From: DATKNA01 sp963786765
GTDB taxonomy: Bacteria > Actinomycetota > Actinomycetes > Actinomycetales > Kineosporiaceae
Reading direction: 5' to 3'
DNA length: 64,000 bases
NCBI GenBank assembly: GCA_963786765.1
Contig: CAWBAJ010000033.1
Span: 62,001 to 126,000 of the forward strand
The translations under genes were made by a program, and so were the position numbers. The stretch's first letter is position 1. Each line of letters begins with the position of its first letter. This document shows, piece by piece, positions 1 to 10,908 of this stretch. The notes beneath the pieces were generated by a model. It ran no database searches, was not told the origin of the DNA, and saw nothing but the letters and a program-made list of their open reading frames with translations.

Positions 1-2
1 CC

Positions 3-92
3 GCGCACAAGGCCGGCACGGTGACCGGTCTGACCGCACAGGTCGGCCAGACCGTGACGAGCGGCGCCGTCCTCTGCGAGATCAAAGACTGA
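3..92 (+). CDS. C-terminal end of a biotinyl/lipoyl-domain protein (partial)
   Basis: Only the last 29 codons lie in the window, ending in TGA at 90-92. They read as the closing strands of a biotinyl/lipoyl swinging-arm domain: a GTVTGLTAQVGQTV stretch followed by SGAVLCEIKD at the terminus. Such tails end biotin carboxyl carrier proteins and the alpha subunits of acyl-CoA carboxylases. The modified lysine would lie upstream and cannot be seen. The choice between a carboxylase subunit and a short BCCP is open. Confidence 0.6.
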   Translation, partial: AHKAGTVTGLTAQVGQTVTSGAVLCEIKD

Positions 93-158
93 CCCGTCCC
101 TGAGGCCCGGAGACTGGACCTCGGTGATCAGCCCAACCCGTCGATCTTCACCCGGAGA

Positions 159-410
159 TCAGGCGCCTTCCTGCACCTGGAAGATCTTGTCCGCGACGAG
201 CCCGTGCGCCTCGCGGTGCACCGTGTTCGCCGCCTCGGCGTTCGGCGCCTCGACCAGGCAGAAGATCTGGCCCTTGTCCTCGTCGACCCAGTAGCGCAGG
301 TAGTTGACGTCGTGGGCGCCCTGGGTGGCGAGGTCGGCCTGGTGCGCCTTGGCGACGTCCTCCATCGTGACGCCGTCGCCGACGTTGTGGACGTCCATGA
401 AGAGCGGCAT
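159..410 (-). CDS. DUF4242 / SCO4226-type small protein
   Basis: A small soluble protein of about 83 residues. I chose the ATG at 410 because an AAGGAG ribosome site lies 6 nt upstream; an in-frame GTG at 440 would add ten residues. The FMDVHNVGDGVTMEDVAKAH opening and the later FCLVEAPNAEAANTVHREAHG segment are typical of DUF4242. That family is a ferredoxin-like alpha/beta barrel, one member of which (SCO4226) binds nickel. The histidines in HNVG, AH and HREAHG are candidate ligands. No operon partner is evident and the role is unknown. Confidence 0.75.
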   Translation of the reverse strand: MPLFMDVHNVGDGVTMEDVAKAHQADLATQGAHDVNYLRYWVDEDKGQIFCLVEAPNAEAANTVHREAHGLVADKIFQVQEGA

Positions 411-536
411 GTAGTGCTCCTTGATCTGGGGGCCGGCCACGCCGGTCCTCCGCTGGGATAACTGACCCCTCAGGTGTACGGCCGGCGCGCGCTCCTCGGG
501 ATCGGCATCAGCTACCCATCTCCCCCTGGGCAGTAC

Positions 537-3252
537 CTACGTTCGCGACGGCCCTACGTTCCCGATGGCCGAGCGGGCAGCCTCCCGGCGCGATCCCACC
601 CCCAGCTTCCCGAGGATCGCTGCGACGTGATGTTCGACCGTGCGGCGTGACAGGACCAGACGTTCGGCGATCTCCGCATCGGACAGGCCCTCGCGGAGCA
701 GGTCGAGCACCTCCGCCTGCCGATTGGTCAGCCCGGCGGGGTGGGCGCGGGTGGCGGGGCGCGGCCCCCGCGGCTGCGGCAGGCCGAGTGAGCGCAAGGC
801 TGCACGCGAGCGCGCTGCCGCCGCGTGCGCACCGAGCTCCTCGAACCGCTCGATGGACTGCCCGACAAGGGCTCCGTCGCCGCTGCGCGCCAGCGCCAGA
901 GCTGCCTCGAAGGGGCAGCCGAGCTGGTCCCACGCCTGCGCGGCCTCGGCCCAGCGACCGGCACACTGGAGGGCGTACGGCGGGGCCAGCACGAACTCAC
1001 CCCGCGGCGTGCCCGGCGGCAGCCACGCTGCGACCTGTCCGAGGTTCCACGCCGACTCGCCCGGCGACGCCAGCCGCCACACGCCCAGCGCGAAGGCGTG
1101 CACCCGGGCGAGATCCCCGCTCGCCCAGGCCGCCTCCCCCATCGCCGCCACGACGGGTCCTATCCGCTGCAGCTCGCGGGCGGTCTCCGCCAGCTCGACC
1201 GCGCGGTCGAGCAGCCTGCCCCATCCGTCGCTGCCGGTGCGGACCAGCACACGCGCGGCGACCGTCAGAGGCGTCACCAGGCTGATCGGCGCGATCCGGG
1301 GGCGCCGCACGAGCGCCTCCGCGACCCGGCGTGCCGCCGCGAAGTCGCCCCTGTCCAAGTGCAGCTGCGCCTGCCAGCCTTCGAGGTAGAGCGCCCACGC
1401 GTCGAGGTCGTGGTCGTGGCAGTACTCGATCCCCTCGGTGAGATAGCGCTGCGCCCGCGCGGCGTCGTGCTGCACCACCGAGCCGGAGCCGAGGTTGCAG
1501 TAGGCCCGCGCGGCGTGCTCGAGCAGACCGTCGGTCAGCGCGCGCTCCAGGCTGGCCTCGATCATCCGCCGGCCCTCGTCGCGGTTCCCCACGCTGAACT
1601 CCGTCGTGCCCAGATTGTTCAGCGCGTGCACGGAGACTGCGTTCGCCTGCTCGCTCTGCGGCAGCCGCGACAGCACCTCGAAGCAGCGCGCGCTCCACGT
1701 CCGGGTGCCGGCGAGGTCGCCGCGCAGCATGCACAGCTGAGCCCGGTTGCTGTACGCCATGGCGAGCTCCGTGCACTCCGTGCCGCTCAACGCCTCGACG
1801 GCGAGCGCGGCGTGGCGCTCGGCCTGCTCGCTGCGGCCCTCCCACCAGTGCAGCCGTGACATCCAGCGGTGCACGTCCCCCATCCCGGCCATGTCCCCCT
1901 GCACGGTCCGGATGCGCAGCTCCTCCTCGCGGGCCGCCAGCGCCTCGGTGGACAGATCGGTCAGGTAGCACTCATAGGCGAGCCGGGCGAGCAGGTCGGC
2001 ACGCTGGCGGTCGCCGAGGGCCGCGGCGTGCCGCAGCACTCGGCGGTACTGCTCGACGGCCTCCCGGTGGGAGTCGAGCTCGGCCGCCCGCGCCGGCCGC
2101 CCGGGTCGCCCAGGTCACGACCGCGTCCGAGTCCCCGGCCTCCTCGGCGTGGTGGGCGAGCCGGGCGGGATCGATCGCCTGATCCGCTGATTCCGCCGGC
2201 CGCCGGGCCCGCGCCTGCAGCGCGTCGAGCACAGCGCGGTGCAGTGCGATCTGCCGGAACGGTGGCACGTGCTCCGCGACGGCACGGCGGGCGAGCTCGT
2301 GCCGGAACGTCGACGACACCGTCGACGAGACGCAGCACGTCCCGCTCCAGCGGCTCGTCGAGCGCGAGGACGTCGTCGCCGAGCAGAGCCTCGAGCAGTC
2401 CCACCTCCGCGCGCGGGCCGGCGATGGAGGCGACCTCGACCACCCGGCGGGCCGCGTCCGAGAGCCGGGCGACCCGGGCCAGCACGGCGTCGCGGACGCT
2501 CGTCGGCAGCTGCCCGACGTCGCCGGCGGCGAGCACCTCGGTGACGAAGAACGGGTTCCCGCCCGTGACGCGGTGCAGCCGGGCGAGGTCGGCGTCCAGA
2601 GCGGGAAGAGCGGTGGAGACCGGCGAGTCGAGCGCGGAGTGGCCCGCGGGGCCGAGCTGAGAGTTGAGCTGGGCGTCAGGCTGGGAGTCGAGCGCCAGGG
2701 CCGTACGCCAGCCGGGGAGAGCGGCCCGACGTCCAACCGCCGGACGCCGGCAGCAGTGGCCGCCTCGCCCATCAGCATGCGCAGCGGGGAGCCGTCCGGG
2801 GCGTCCTCCGGCCGGTAGGTGACCAGGACGAGCGCGCGGGTGGTGTGCACGCGCCGGGCCAGGTGACGCAGCAGGTCGACGGTGGCCTCGTCGGCCCAGT
2901 GCGCATCCTCGACGACGAGCAGGTACGGCTCGGGGGTCGGAGGCGCCCGCAGCGCGGCGACGAGACGGGCGAACATCTCGTGCCGCGGCACGTCCGGGGG
3001 CCACACGTCGGCGGGAAGCTCGGGCAGCATCTCGAGCAGCGGCGCGAGCGGGGCCGGGGTCGACGAGCCGTCGCACATGCCCGTGGCCGCTCGCGCGCCG
3101 TCGGCGGCGTCCTGTAGGACGTGGCGCACGAAGGTGGTCTTGCCGACCCCGGCCTCGCCCGCGACGAAGAGGAGCCTGCCGTGACCGGCGGCGGCATCCG
3201 CCAGGTACGCGGCCGCCGTCCGTAGGTGCGACTCGCGCTCGACCAGTCGCAT
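537..3252 (-). CDS. LuxR-family regulator with N-terminal AAA/STAND ATPase (frame-disrupted)
   Basis: A large transcriptional regulator of the LAL/MalT type, about 900 residues once frames are joined. The ATG at 3252 opens MRLVERESHLRTA, then a Walker A (GEAGVGKTT) near residue 32 and a Walker B-like LLVVEDAHWAD near residue 112. TPR-like helices fill the middle. A LuxR helix-turn-helix closes the protein (LTNRQAEVLDLLREGLSDAE then RTVEHHVAAILGKLGV). Three apparent frameshifts, near 2703, 2317 and 2095, break it. The reading frames are otherwise continuous, so I treat these as sequence errors. A Ser/Gln/Asp-rich stretch near 2610-2700 (around LNSQLGPAGHSALDSP) looks like an insertion before the conserved GGNPFFVTEVL. 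The ligand and regulon are unknown. Confidence 0.8.
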
Positions 3253-3347
3253 GATCCGATGCTAGGTGGCTGAGCGGTCCATGGACAGGGTCAGCAGGGA
3301 CAGGGCCACCATGGACCCGGCGGGCAGGGCCTGGGTCAGCAGGGCCG

Positions 3348-6300
3348 TCAGGGCGTCGCGGTGACGCTGGCGGACCAGGCGCTGTTGCCGCCCGCGTTGT
3401 GGGCCTGGACCTGGAACTCGTACGTGGTACCGGTGGTCAGCCCGGTCACGGTCACCCCGGTGCCGGTCTGCCAGCCCGTCGAGGTCCAACCACCGCTGCC
3501 GTTCAGGCGGTACTGCACCTGGTACTCGGTGGCACCAGCCACCGCGCTCCAGGTCAGCGGCACCTGGGTGCCCTGCGACGAGGTGGCCGCCAACCCGCTC
3601 GGGACGGCGGGCGCGACGGGGATCGTCGTCGTACCGGGCAGCACCGGGAAGAGGCGGTTCGTGCCCGACGTGGCGTCCCCGATCCGTCCCTCGGTGTTCT
3701 GCCCCCAGCACCAGGTCGACCCGCCGTTGGCGGCCGTGGTCACCGCGCAGGTGTGGTTCGCGCCCGCGCTGATGCTCGCCACCGCGGTGCCGGTGAACCC
3801 GGTGCTGGTGCTGACGGCGGTGGGGGTGGTCCGGTTCGCGCCGGACGTGCCGTCCCCGGTCTCACCGTCCGCGTCGTTGCCCCAGCAGTAGGCGGCCGCG
3901 GCCGTGGTCACTGCGCAGGTGTGCTGGCCACCGGCCGAGATCGACGCCACGTTCGTCGCCGTCAGGCCCGTCGTCGTGTCGACGGCGGTGGGCGACCACT
4001 TGTCGACCGAGGTCGTGTCCCCCAGCTGGCTGTTCAGGTTGTAGCCCCAGCAGTAGGCGGCCCCCGCAGTCGTGACCGCGCAGGTGTGATAGGCCCCGCT
4101 GCTGATCCGAGCCACGGTCGTCGAGGTCAGCCCGGTCGTGGTGTCGACCGCGGTCGGCACGAGCCGGTCGGTGCCCGCCGTGGTGTCACCGACCTGCCCG
4201 TAGCTGTTGGAGCCCCAGCAGTAGGCGGCGCCGGTCGTCGTCACCACGCAGGTGTGCGCGTATCCCGCGCTGACCCGGGCCACGTTGGTCGCCGTCAGGC
4301 CCCCGCCCGTCGTGACCGCGGTCGGGACCTTGGCCTGGGCAGTGCCGTTGTTGCCCAATTGGCCGTTGGTGTTCTTCCCCCAGCAGTAGACCGCGTGGGC
4401 GGTGGTCACCGCGCAGGTGTGGCTGTAGCCGGTGTCGATGCTGGCGACGTTGGTCGTCGTCAGGCCGCCGCCGGTGGTGACCGCGGCCGGCGTCAGGGCG
4501 AGCGTCGTCGAATTGTTCCCGAGCTGGCCGTTCCCGTTCGCGCCCCAGCAATAGGCCCGGCCGGCGGTGGTCACCGCGCAGGTGTGGAGGTCGTCCGCCG
4601 AGATCGAGGCCACATTGGTGGCCGTCAGGCCGCTGCTGCGTGTCGACCGGGGTCGGCTCGCGCCGGCTGCTCGTGGTGCCGTCGCCGAGCTGACCGGTGC
4701 TGTTCAGGCCCCAGCAGTAGGCCCGGCCGGAGGACGAGACGGCACACGTGTGGTTGCCGCTGGCGGCGACGGACGCCCAGCGCCGAGGCGTGCCGGTGGC
4801 GGTCGCGGAGAAGGATCCGGTGCCGTAGCTGTTGGAGGCCTGCACCTGGAAGTCGTAGAGGGTGTTGTTCGTCAGCCCCGTCACGATGCTCGTGGTCGGC
4901 CCGCCGGTCCACCCGTTCGCCGTCCAGGTGCTCGTGCCGTTCACCCGCCACTGCACCTGGTAATTGGTCGCTCCGGTGCGGGCGGTCCAGCTCAGCGAGA
5001 CCTGCCCGTCCAGCCCGGACGTCGCCGCCAGGCCGGCAGGCGGGGTGTTGGGCTGGCCCAGGGTGCTCGCCGACCAGGCGCTGAAGCCCCCCGCGTTGTG
5101 CGACCTGATCTGGAACTCGTACGTCGTGGTGTTGGTCAACCCCGTCACGGTCAGGCTGGTGCCCGCCGTCGACGTCGTCGTCGTCCAGTTGCCGACCCCG
5201 TTGGTCCGCCACTGCACCTGGTAGTCGCTCGCGCCGCTGATGGCGCTCCAGGACAGTGGCACCTGGCCGCTCTGCCACGACGTGGCGGCGAGGTCGGAGG
5301 GTGCCGCCGCGGCTGCGGGGATGGCGGTCGTCGCAAGCGCGGTGGGCGCGAGGCGGTTCGCTCCGGTGGTGCCGTCGCCGACGTAGTCGGACACACCCCA
5401 GCAGTACACGGTGCCGCCGTTCGCGATCTTCGTGATCGCGCAGTAGCTGTTGTCGCCGCCGTCCATCGCTCGGACGTTCGTGGTCGTCAGGCCGCTGCCG
5501 GTGTACACCGCGGCCGGCACCATGGTGCCGGCCGTGCCGTTGGTCCCGAGCTGGCCGTTCGCTGCCGTGGTGCCCCAGCAGTAGCCCCGCCCGGCGGTCG
5601 TCCATCCGCAGCTGCCCCAGCGGCCGGTCTCGACACCGGCCACGTTGGTCGTCGTCAGGCCTGTCGTGGTGTCGACGGCCGCGGGTAGCTTCACCGGGTT
5701 GGCGGAGGTGGCCCAGGTGTTGTTCCCGATCGGCGACGTCTGGTCGTCCCCCCAGCAGTACGCCCGGCCCGCCGTGGTGACCGCGCACGTGTGGATCCAG
5801 CCGGTCGCGATCCGCGCGACGTTCGTGCTGGTCAGTCCCGTGGTGGTGTCGACCGCCACTGGGGTGGTGCGGGCCGTCGCCGTCTGGACGCCGTCGCCTA
5901 TCTGGGCCGCGCCGTCGGAGCCCCAGCAGTAAGCCTGCCCGCCGGTGGTGACGGCGCAGGTGTGCGACCCGCCCGCGCTGATCTGGGCGACGTTCGTGGC
6001 CGTGATCCCCGTCGTCGTGTTCACGGCGGTCGGCACCTTCTTCGATCCCGTGGTCGAGTCCCCGAGCTGGCCGGCGCCGTTGCCGCCCCAGCAGTACGCG
6101 GCCCCTGACGTCGTGACGGCACAGGTGTGCGCGTTCCCGGCGGTGACCTGCGCCACGTTGCTGAGGCCGCTCACGAGGGTGGGGGTCAACCGCCGTGTGT
6201 TGGTGTTGTCGCCGAGCTCGCCCGAGCCGTTGCGACCCCCAGCAGTAGACCTGGCCGCCGGTCGTGACCGCGCAGGTGTGGGCTGGTTCGACGTCGAAGA

Positions 6301-6936
6301 AGAGGCCGTCGACGCTGATGCTGGCGACGTTCGTCGCCGTCAGGCCGGTGGTGGTGTCCACAGGGACGGGCGTGAGGCGGTCGACGCCGAAGGTCCCGTC
6401 GCCGATCTCGCCCGTCGGCGTTCTTGCCCCAGCAGTAGGCGCGCCCCGACACGGTGACGGCGCAGCTGCTGAACTCGCCGACGCTGAGCTGCGCCCACTG
6501 GCGGGGCGTCCCGAGCACGCTCGCGGACCAGTCGCTGGTCCCCGTGGGGCCGACGGTGGCCAGCTGGAACTCGTAGGTGGTGTTGTTGGTCAGCGCGCTC
6601 ACCGTGGCCGAGGTCGCCCCGGACGTCGAGCTGATCGACGTCCACGGCCCGCTCCCGTTGGTCCGCCACTGGACCTGGTAGTCCGTCGCGCCGCCGACCG
6701 GGTTCCAGCTCAGCGCGACCTGGGCGTCCAGCCCCGACGACGTCGTGATCCCGGACGGGGGGAAGATCGGACGCCGCAGTGAACGGGGCCCCGCTGGCCG
6801 AGGTGTTGGTGAAGCCCGCCGTGACGTTCGCGAGCCCCTGGACGGCGAGCACGGCGAGCAGGGCGCCGACCAGGACGAGGAGGCCGGCGCCGAGCCGGGT
6901 GACCCACCGGTCGAGGCGTGGGCTGGGGGGGATCAT
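3348..6936 (-). CDS. Membrane-anchored RCC1-repeat / fibronectin type III protein (frame-disrupted)
   Basis: A predicted extracellular protein of about 1195 residues. From the ATG at 6936 there is a basic start and one membrane segment (about residues 10-34). Next come an FN3 domain, seven RCC1-type repeats, two FN3 domains, seven more RCC1 repeats and a final FN3 domain ending in VTATP. Each blade carries a core like HTCAVTTAGRAYCWG, so most have two cysteines that could form a disulfide. The seventh blade of each set has the same insertion (ANGG before the YCWG or WCWG). Fourteen blades fit two 7-bladed propellers, and the halves look like a tandem duplication. Four apparent one-base errors, near 6773, 6418, 6238 and 4634, break the frame; the first and third lie in G/C homopolymers. 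The binding partner is unknown. Confidence 0.8.
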
Positions 6937-7143
6937 GGCTGCGAGCGAGGCGTGACCGATCCACCCCTCACTCGTCACAGCGCGCCTCCCTCGCCCATCC
7001 CTCCGGACGGCACGACGCATGCCGCGCCACCGTCACCGTCGGCGCGAGGAGGTGGCCGGCGAGCGGTCCGGCCCGAAACCACCTGTTCGGGCGTTCGGCG
7101 CTGTGACCTGCCGATCAGGCCATGCGAGGCGCGCCTCGGCGGG

Positions 7144-8577
7144 TCAGCTGCGGTGCAGCCTGCGGGCCGCCTCCGCGACCGAGCCGGACAGCGACGGGTA
7201 CACGGTGAAGGCCTGGGCGACGTCGTCCACGGTCAGCCTGTGCGTCACCGCGACGGTGATCGGGAAGATCAGCTCGCTGGCCCGGGGGGCCACCACGACG
7301 CCCCCCAGCACCCAGCCGCTGCCCGGGGCGCAGACGAGCTTCACGAAGCCGTCCCGTACGCCCTGCATCTTGGCCCGGGCGTTCGTGGCCAGCGGCAGCT
7401 TGACGACGACCCCGGGCACCCGGCCGGCCTCGACGTCCGCGTGCGACACCCCGACCGCGGCGATCTCCGGGGCCGTGAAGACGTTCGAGGAGACCCTGCG
7501 GAGGTCGAGCGGGGCGACGGCGTCGCCGAGGCTGTGCCACATGGCGATGCGCCCCTGCATCGCGGCGACGGAGGCCAGCGGCAGGACGCCCGTGCAGTCG
7601 CCCGCCGCGTACACGCCCCGGACGCGTCGTGCGCGACACCCCGTCGACCTCGACGTGCCCGGAGGGGCCGAGCCGGACGCCGGCCTCCGCGAGCCCGATC
7701 CCCTCGGTGTTGGGGATCGAGCCGACGGCCATCAGGCAGTGCGAGCCCTCGACGGTGCGGCCGTCGGCGAGCGTGACCACGACGGCGTCGCCGGCCCGCT
7801 TGACCTGCTGGGCGCGGGAGCGGGACAGCACCTGCATGCCGCGGCGGCGGAAGACGGCCTCGAGCACCTCTGCCGCGTCGGCGTCCTCGCCCGGCAGGAC
7901 CCGGTCCCGGCTGCTCACGAGCACGACGTCCGCTCCGAGCGCGTTGTAGGCGTTCGCGAACTCGGCCCCTGTGACGCCCGAGCCCGACGACGACGAGACG
8001 CTCGGGCAACTCGTCGAGGCCGTACAGCTGCTTCCAGGTGAGGATGCGCTCGCCGTCCGGCATGGCGTCCGGCAGCTCCCGGGGCCGCGAGCCGGTGGCC
8101 ACGAGGACCGTGTCCGCGGCGAGCCGCTCCTCGCTGCCTGCCGTCCGGTGCGCCGACCGTCACGCACGCGCGGGCCGTCGAGCCGGCCCTCGCCGCGCAC
8201 GACCCGCACTCCCTCGGACTCGAGCCGGGCCTGCACGTCGTCCGACTGCGCCCGGGCCAGCGTGCGCACCCGGCGGTTCACCGCGCCGAGGTCGACCGAG
8301 ACCGCTCCGGCGGGCTCCCGCTCGCGCGGCACTGTCGTCGCGGCCCGAACCTCCCGGGAACCGCACCCCCAGCTCGACGGACTCGCCGACCAGCGCCATC
8401 ACCTCGGCGGTGGCGATCAGGGTCTTGCTCGGCACGCACGTCGGTGAGCACGGCGGCGCCGCCGAGGCCGTCGCGCTCGACCACCGTCACGTCGGCGCCG
8501 AGCTGCGCGGCGACGAGGGCTGCCTCGTACCCGCCCGGTCCGCCGCCGAGGACGACGACGCGCTGTCCGGAGTTCAC
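7144..8577 (-). CDS. lpdA: LpdA-like NAD(P)H-quinone / flavoprotein disulfide reductase family enzyme (frame-disrupted)
   Basis: A class I flavoprotein of about 470 residues, like mycobacterial LpdA (Rv3303c), which passes electrons from NAD(P)H to quinones. GTG at 8577 opens the FAD fold (VVVLGGGPGGYEAALVAAQLG). After frame repair the redox site reads GGAAVLTDCVPSKTLIA. Only one cysteine sits where true lipoamide dehydrogenases have CxxxxC, so disulfide chemistry is unlikely. The NAD fold follows (VVVGSGVTGAEFANAYNALG), then the second FAD motif (VYAAGDCTGVLPLASVAAMQG) and a dimerisation domain. Six apparent frameshifts (near 8440, 8332, 8158, 8127, 7985 and 7622) occur; each is repaired by removing one base. 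The gene is divergent from the glutamylcyclotransferase gene. Confidence 0.85.
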
Positions 8578-8648
8578 GGAACCATTCTGGCCGACCACGG
8601 GCCGCGATCTCTCGGCCGCCACCCGGGTGGTGCGTACCCTGTGCGGCC

Positions 8649-9125
8649 ATGGCTTTGTACGCCGCCTACGGCAGCAACCTGGATCCGGAGCGGATGGCGG
8701 TCCGCGCACCCCACTCGCCGCTGCGCGGGACGGGGTGGCTGCAGGGGTGGCGGCTCACGTTCGGCGGCGAGGACGTCAGCTGGGAGGGACCGCTCGGGAC
8801 GGTGGTCGAGGAGGTCGACGATCCGGACGGCCACCAGGTGTACGTCGCGCTGTACGACCTGACGGACGGCGACGTCGAGTCGCTGGACAAGTGGGAAGGC
8901 GTCGACATCGGCCTCTTCCGCAAGCTCAGGGTGCGGGTGCAGACCCTGGAGGGCGACGTCGCCGCGTGGATCTACGTCCTCGACGCCTACGAGGGTGGCC
9001 TGCCCAGCGCCCGCTACCTGGGCATGCTCGCCGACGCCGCCGAGGCGGGCGGCGCACCCGATGACTATGTGGCCGAGCTGAGGTCGCGCCCCTGCACGTC
9101 GGTCGACTCGCCACCCGCGTTCTGA
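8649..9125 (+). CDS. Gamma-glutamylcyclotransferase family protein
   Basis: 158 residues with no frame problem. The N-terminal ALYAAYGSNLDPERM carries the YGSNL loop that holds the gamma-glutamyl group in this fold. Members cyclise gamma-glutamyl amino acids or peptides to 5-oxoproline. The WEGVDIGLFRKLRVRV and AWIYVLDAYEGGLPSARYLG segments also fit the family. It lies 71 bp from the divergent LpdA-like gene, so the two promoters share that gap. The exact substrate is not shown by sequence; mycothiol-producing bacteria do not usually rely on glutathione. Confidence 0.8.
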   Translation: MALYAAYGSNLDPERMAVRAPHSPLRGTGWLQGWRLTFGGEDVSWEGPLGTVVEEVDDPDGHQVYVALYDLTDGDVESLDKWEGVDIGLFRKLRVRVQTLEGDVAAWIYVLDAYEGGLPSARYLGMLADAAEAGGAPDDYVAELRSRPCTSVDSPPAF

Positions 9126-10006
9126 CCAGGACGGGCGACGCCGTCGAGCAGGCGCGCGAGCGCGACGAGGTCCGAGCGGCTGCTGGGCCTGCCCGATGAC
9201 GCCCACGTCGAGTTCGTGGCCAGCGGCTGGGTGTGCAGGGTCTACCTGGTCGACGGCGGGCCGGTACGTCGTCAAGTTCCCGCGGCGGGACGAGGGCCGG
9301 GCCGAGCTCGCCCGCGACGTCGCGGCGCTGGGCCTGCTCGGGGACGTCGCGGGCGACGTCCTCCTGCCGCGGGTCCTGGACGCCCACGGGGCCTACGACC
9401 ACGTCGTGTACGAGGGAGTGGTCGGGGCCGGGCTGGACACGGCTACCGGGCTCGACGAGGCAACCTGGCACTCACTCGGCGCGGCGCTCGGCTCCTTCCT
9501 GCGCAGGATGCACGCCTTCGAGCTGCCGCGAGGCGCCCAGAATGACCGTCGAGGACGAGGTCGCCCAGCTGCGACGCGGCTACCGGCTGTGCCGCGACGC
9601 GATCGAGGCGCGCCTCGGGAGCCGCCGGGCGGCGGCGCTCGACGCCCTCGCCGAGACCGAGCTGCCCTCGCTTCTGCTCGGCCTCGGCGACGACCCGGCG
9701 CTCTGCCACGGCGACCTGGGGTTCTGGAACATGATCCTCACGCCCGATCGGCGGCTCGGAGTGATCGATTTCGGCGACGCGGGGTGGTGGGACCGCTCGA
9801 AGGACTTCATGGCGCTCGACGCCGCACCGATGCTCGAGGCCGCGCTGGCGGCGTACGGGGACGACGAGCAGCTGCGCCGCAAGATCGCCGTCCGGCAGCA
9901 GGTGCTGCCGTTCCTCGACCTCCCGCACTTCCTCGCCACCGGGGACGTGGAGCGTGCGGGCCGCACGATGAGCCGCATCGCGGATCTGCTGGCCGAACGG
10001 GCGTAG
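9092..10006 (+). CDS. Aminoglycoside-phosphotransferase-like kinase (APH family, frame-disrupted)
   Basis: An APH/choline-kinase-fold protein of about 300 residues. After frame repair it shows the N-lobe FVASGWVCRVYLVDGGRYVVKFPRR, with the ATP-binding lysine in VVKF. The catalytic loop is ALCHGDLGFWNMIL and the metal site LGVIDFGDAGWWDRSKDF. Three extra-base events, near 9173, 9262 and 9543, break the frame. The start is not determined: the in-frame stretch beginning near 9092 (LHVGRLATRVLTRTGDAVEQ) has no ATG or GTG, so the start given is nominal. Substrate unknown; members phosphorylate antibiotics, sugars or small amines. Confidence 0.7.
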
Positions 10007-10022
10007 CACTAGTCTCGCGCCC

Positions 10023-10884
10023 GTGGCCACCGCTGATCCCCAGAGCGCCGACCTCGCCGATCCGAGCACCGATCCCTTCGACGTCGCGCGGCTGGCAGCG
10101 GACACGCTCGCCGAGCTGACGGGAGCCCCGCGGCACGACGTGGCGCTCGTCCTCGGGTCAGGCTGGGGGCCGGCGGGCGACCTGCTCGGCGAGACCCTCG
10201 CGACGGTGGACATCGCCGATGTGCCCGGGTTCCGCGGCGCGGCCGTCGCCGGGCACAGCGGCACCATCCGCTCGGTGCGGATCGGGACGACGGACCGCCG
10301 GGCCCTCGTCTTCGGCACCCGGACCCACGTCTACGAGGGACGCGGCGTGCGCGCCGTCGTCCACGGGGTCCGGACGGCGGCAGCGGCGGGCTGCCGCGCG
10401 GTGGTCCTGACGAACGGCTGCGGCGGCCTCGACCCGGCCTGGGCGCCAGGGACCCCGGTGCTGATGAGCGACCACATCAACCTCACCGGCCTGTCGCCGC
10501 TGGAGGGGCCCACATTCGTCGACCTGACCGACCTGTACTCCCCCCGGCTGCGCGCGCTGTGCCGCGAGGTCGACCCCTCGCTGCGCGAGGGCGTCTACGC
10601 CCAGTTCCGGGGGCCGCAGTACGAGACGCCGGCGGAGGTGCGGATGGCGGGGATCATGGGCGCGTCGCTCGTCGGCATGTCCACCGGGCTCGAGGCGATC
10701 GCGGCCCGGCACGCCGGCCTCGAGGTGCTCGGCATCTCGCTGGTCACGAACACTGCCGCAGGCGTCAGCGCAGCCGCAGGCGATCAGCGCGGCACCGCTC
10801 GACCACGCCGAGGTCGTCGCGGCGGGCAAGGCCGCGGGCCGGCGATGCGGCAGCCTTCTCGCCGAGGTCGTCCCGCGGATCTGA
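10023..10884 (+). CDS. punA: Purine nucleoside phosphorylase (frame-disrupted)
   Basis: Splits purine (deoxy)nucleosides with phosphate to base and (deoxy)ribose-1-phosphate. About 286 residues from GTG 10023. Family motifs are clear: LVLGSGWGPAGD for phosphate, GTRTHVYEGRG, LTNGCGGLDPAW, and the purine-site run QFRGPQYETPAEVRMAG then GMSTGLEAIAARHAGLEVLG. The frame breaks near 10765, after TNTAAGVS; the C-terminus continues as QAISAAPLDHAEVVAAGKAAG to TGA at 10884. The phosphomutase follows 24 bp later, which suits conversion of the sugar-1-phosphate. Confidence 0.9.
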
Positions 10885-10908
10885 TCTCCCCGTCACCAGG
10901 AGGGCCCG

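Noticed and set aside
3399..5084. Long open frame opposite the RCC1/FN3 gene
   Set aside because: It is low-complexity Arg/Gly/Ala sequence antisense to clear repeats, as expected for high-GC DNA.
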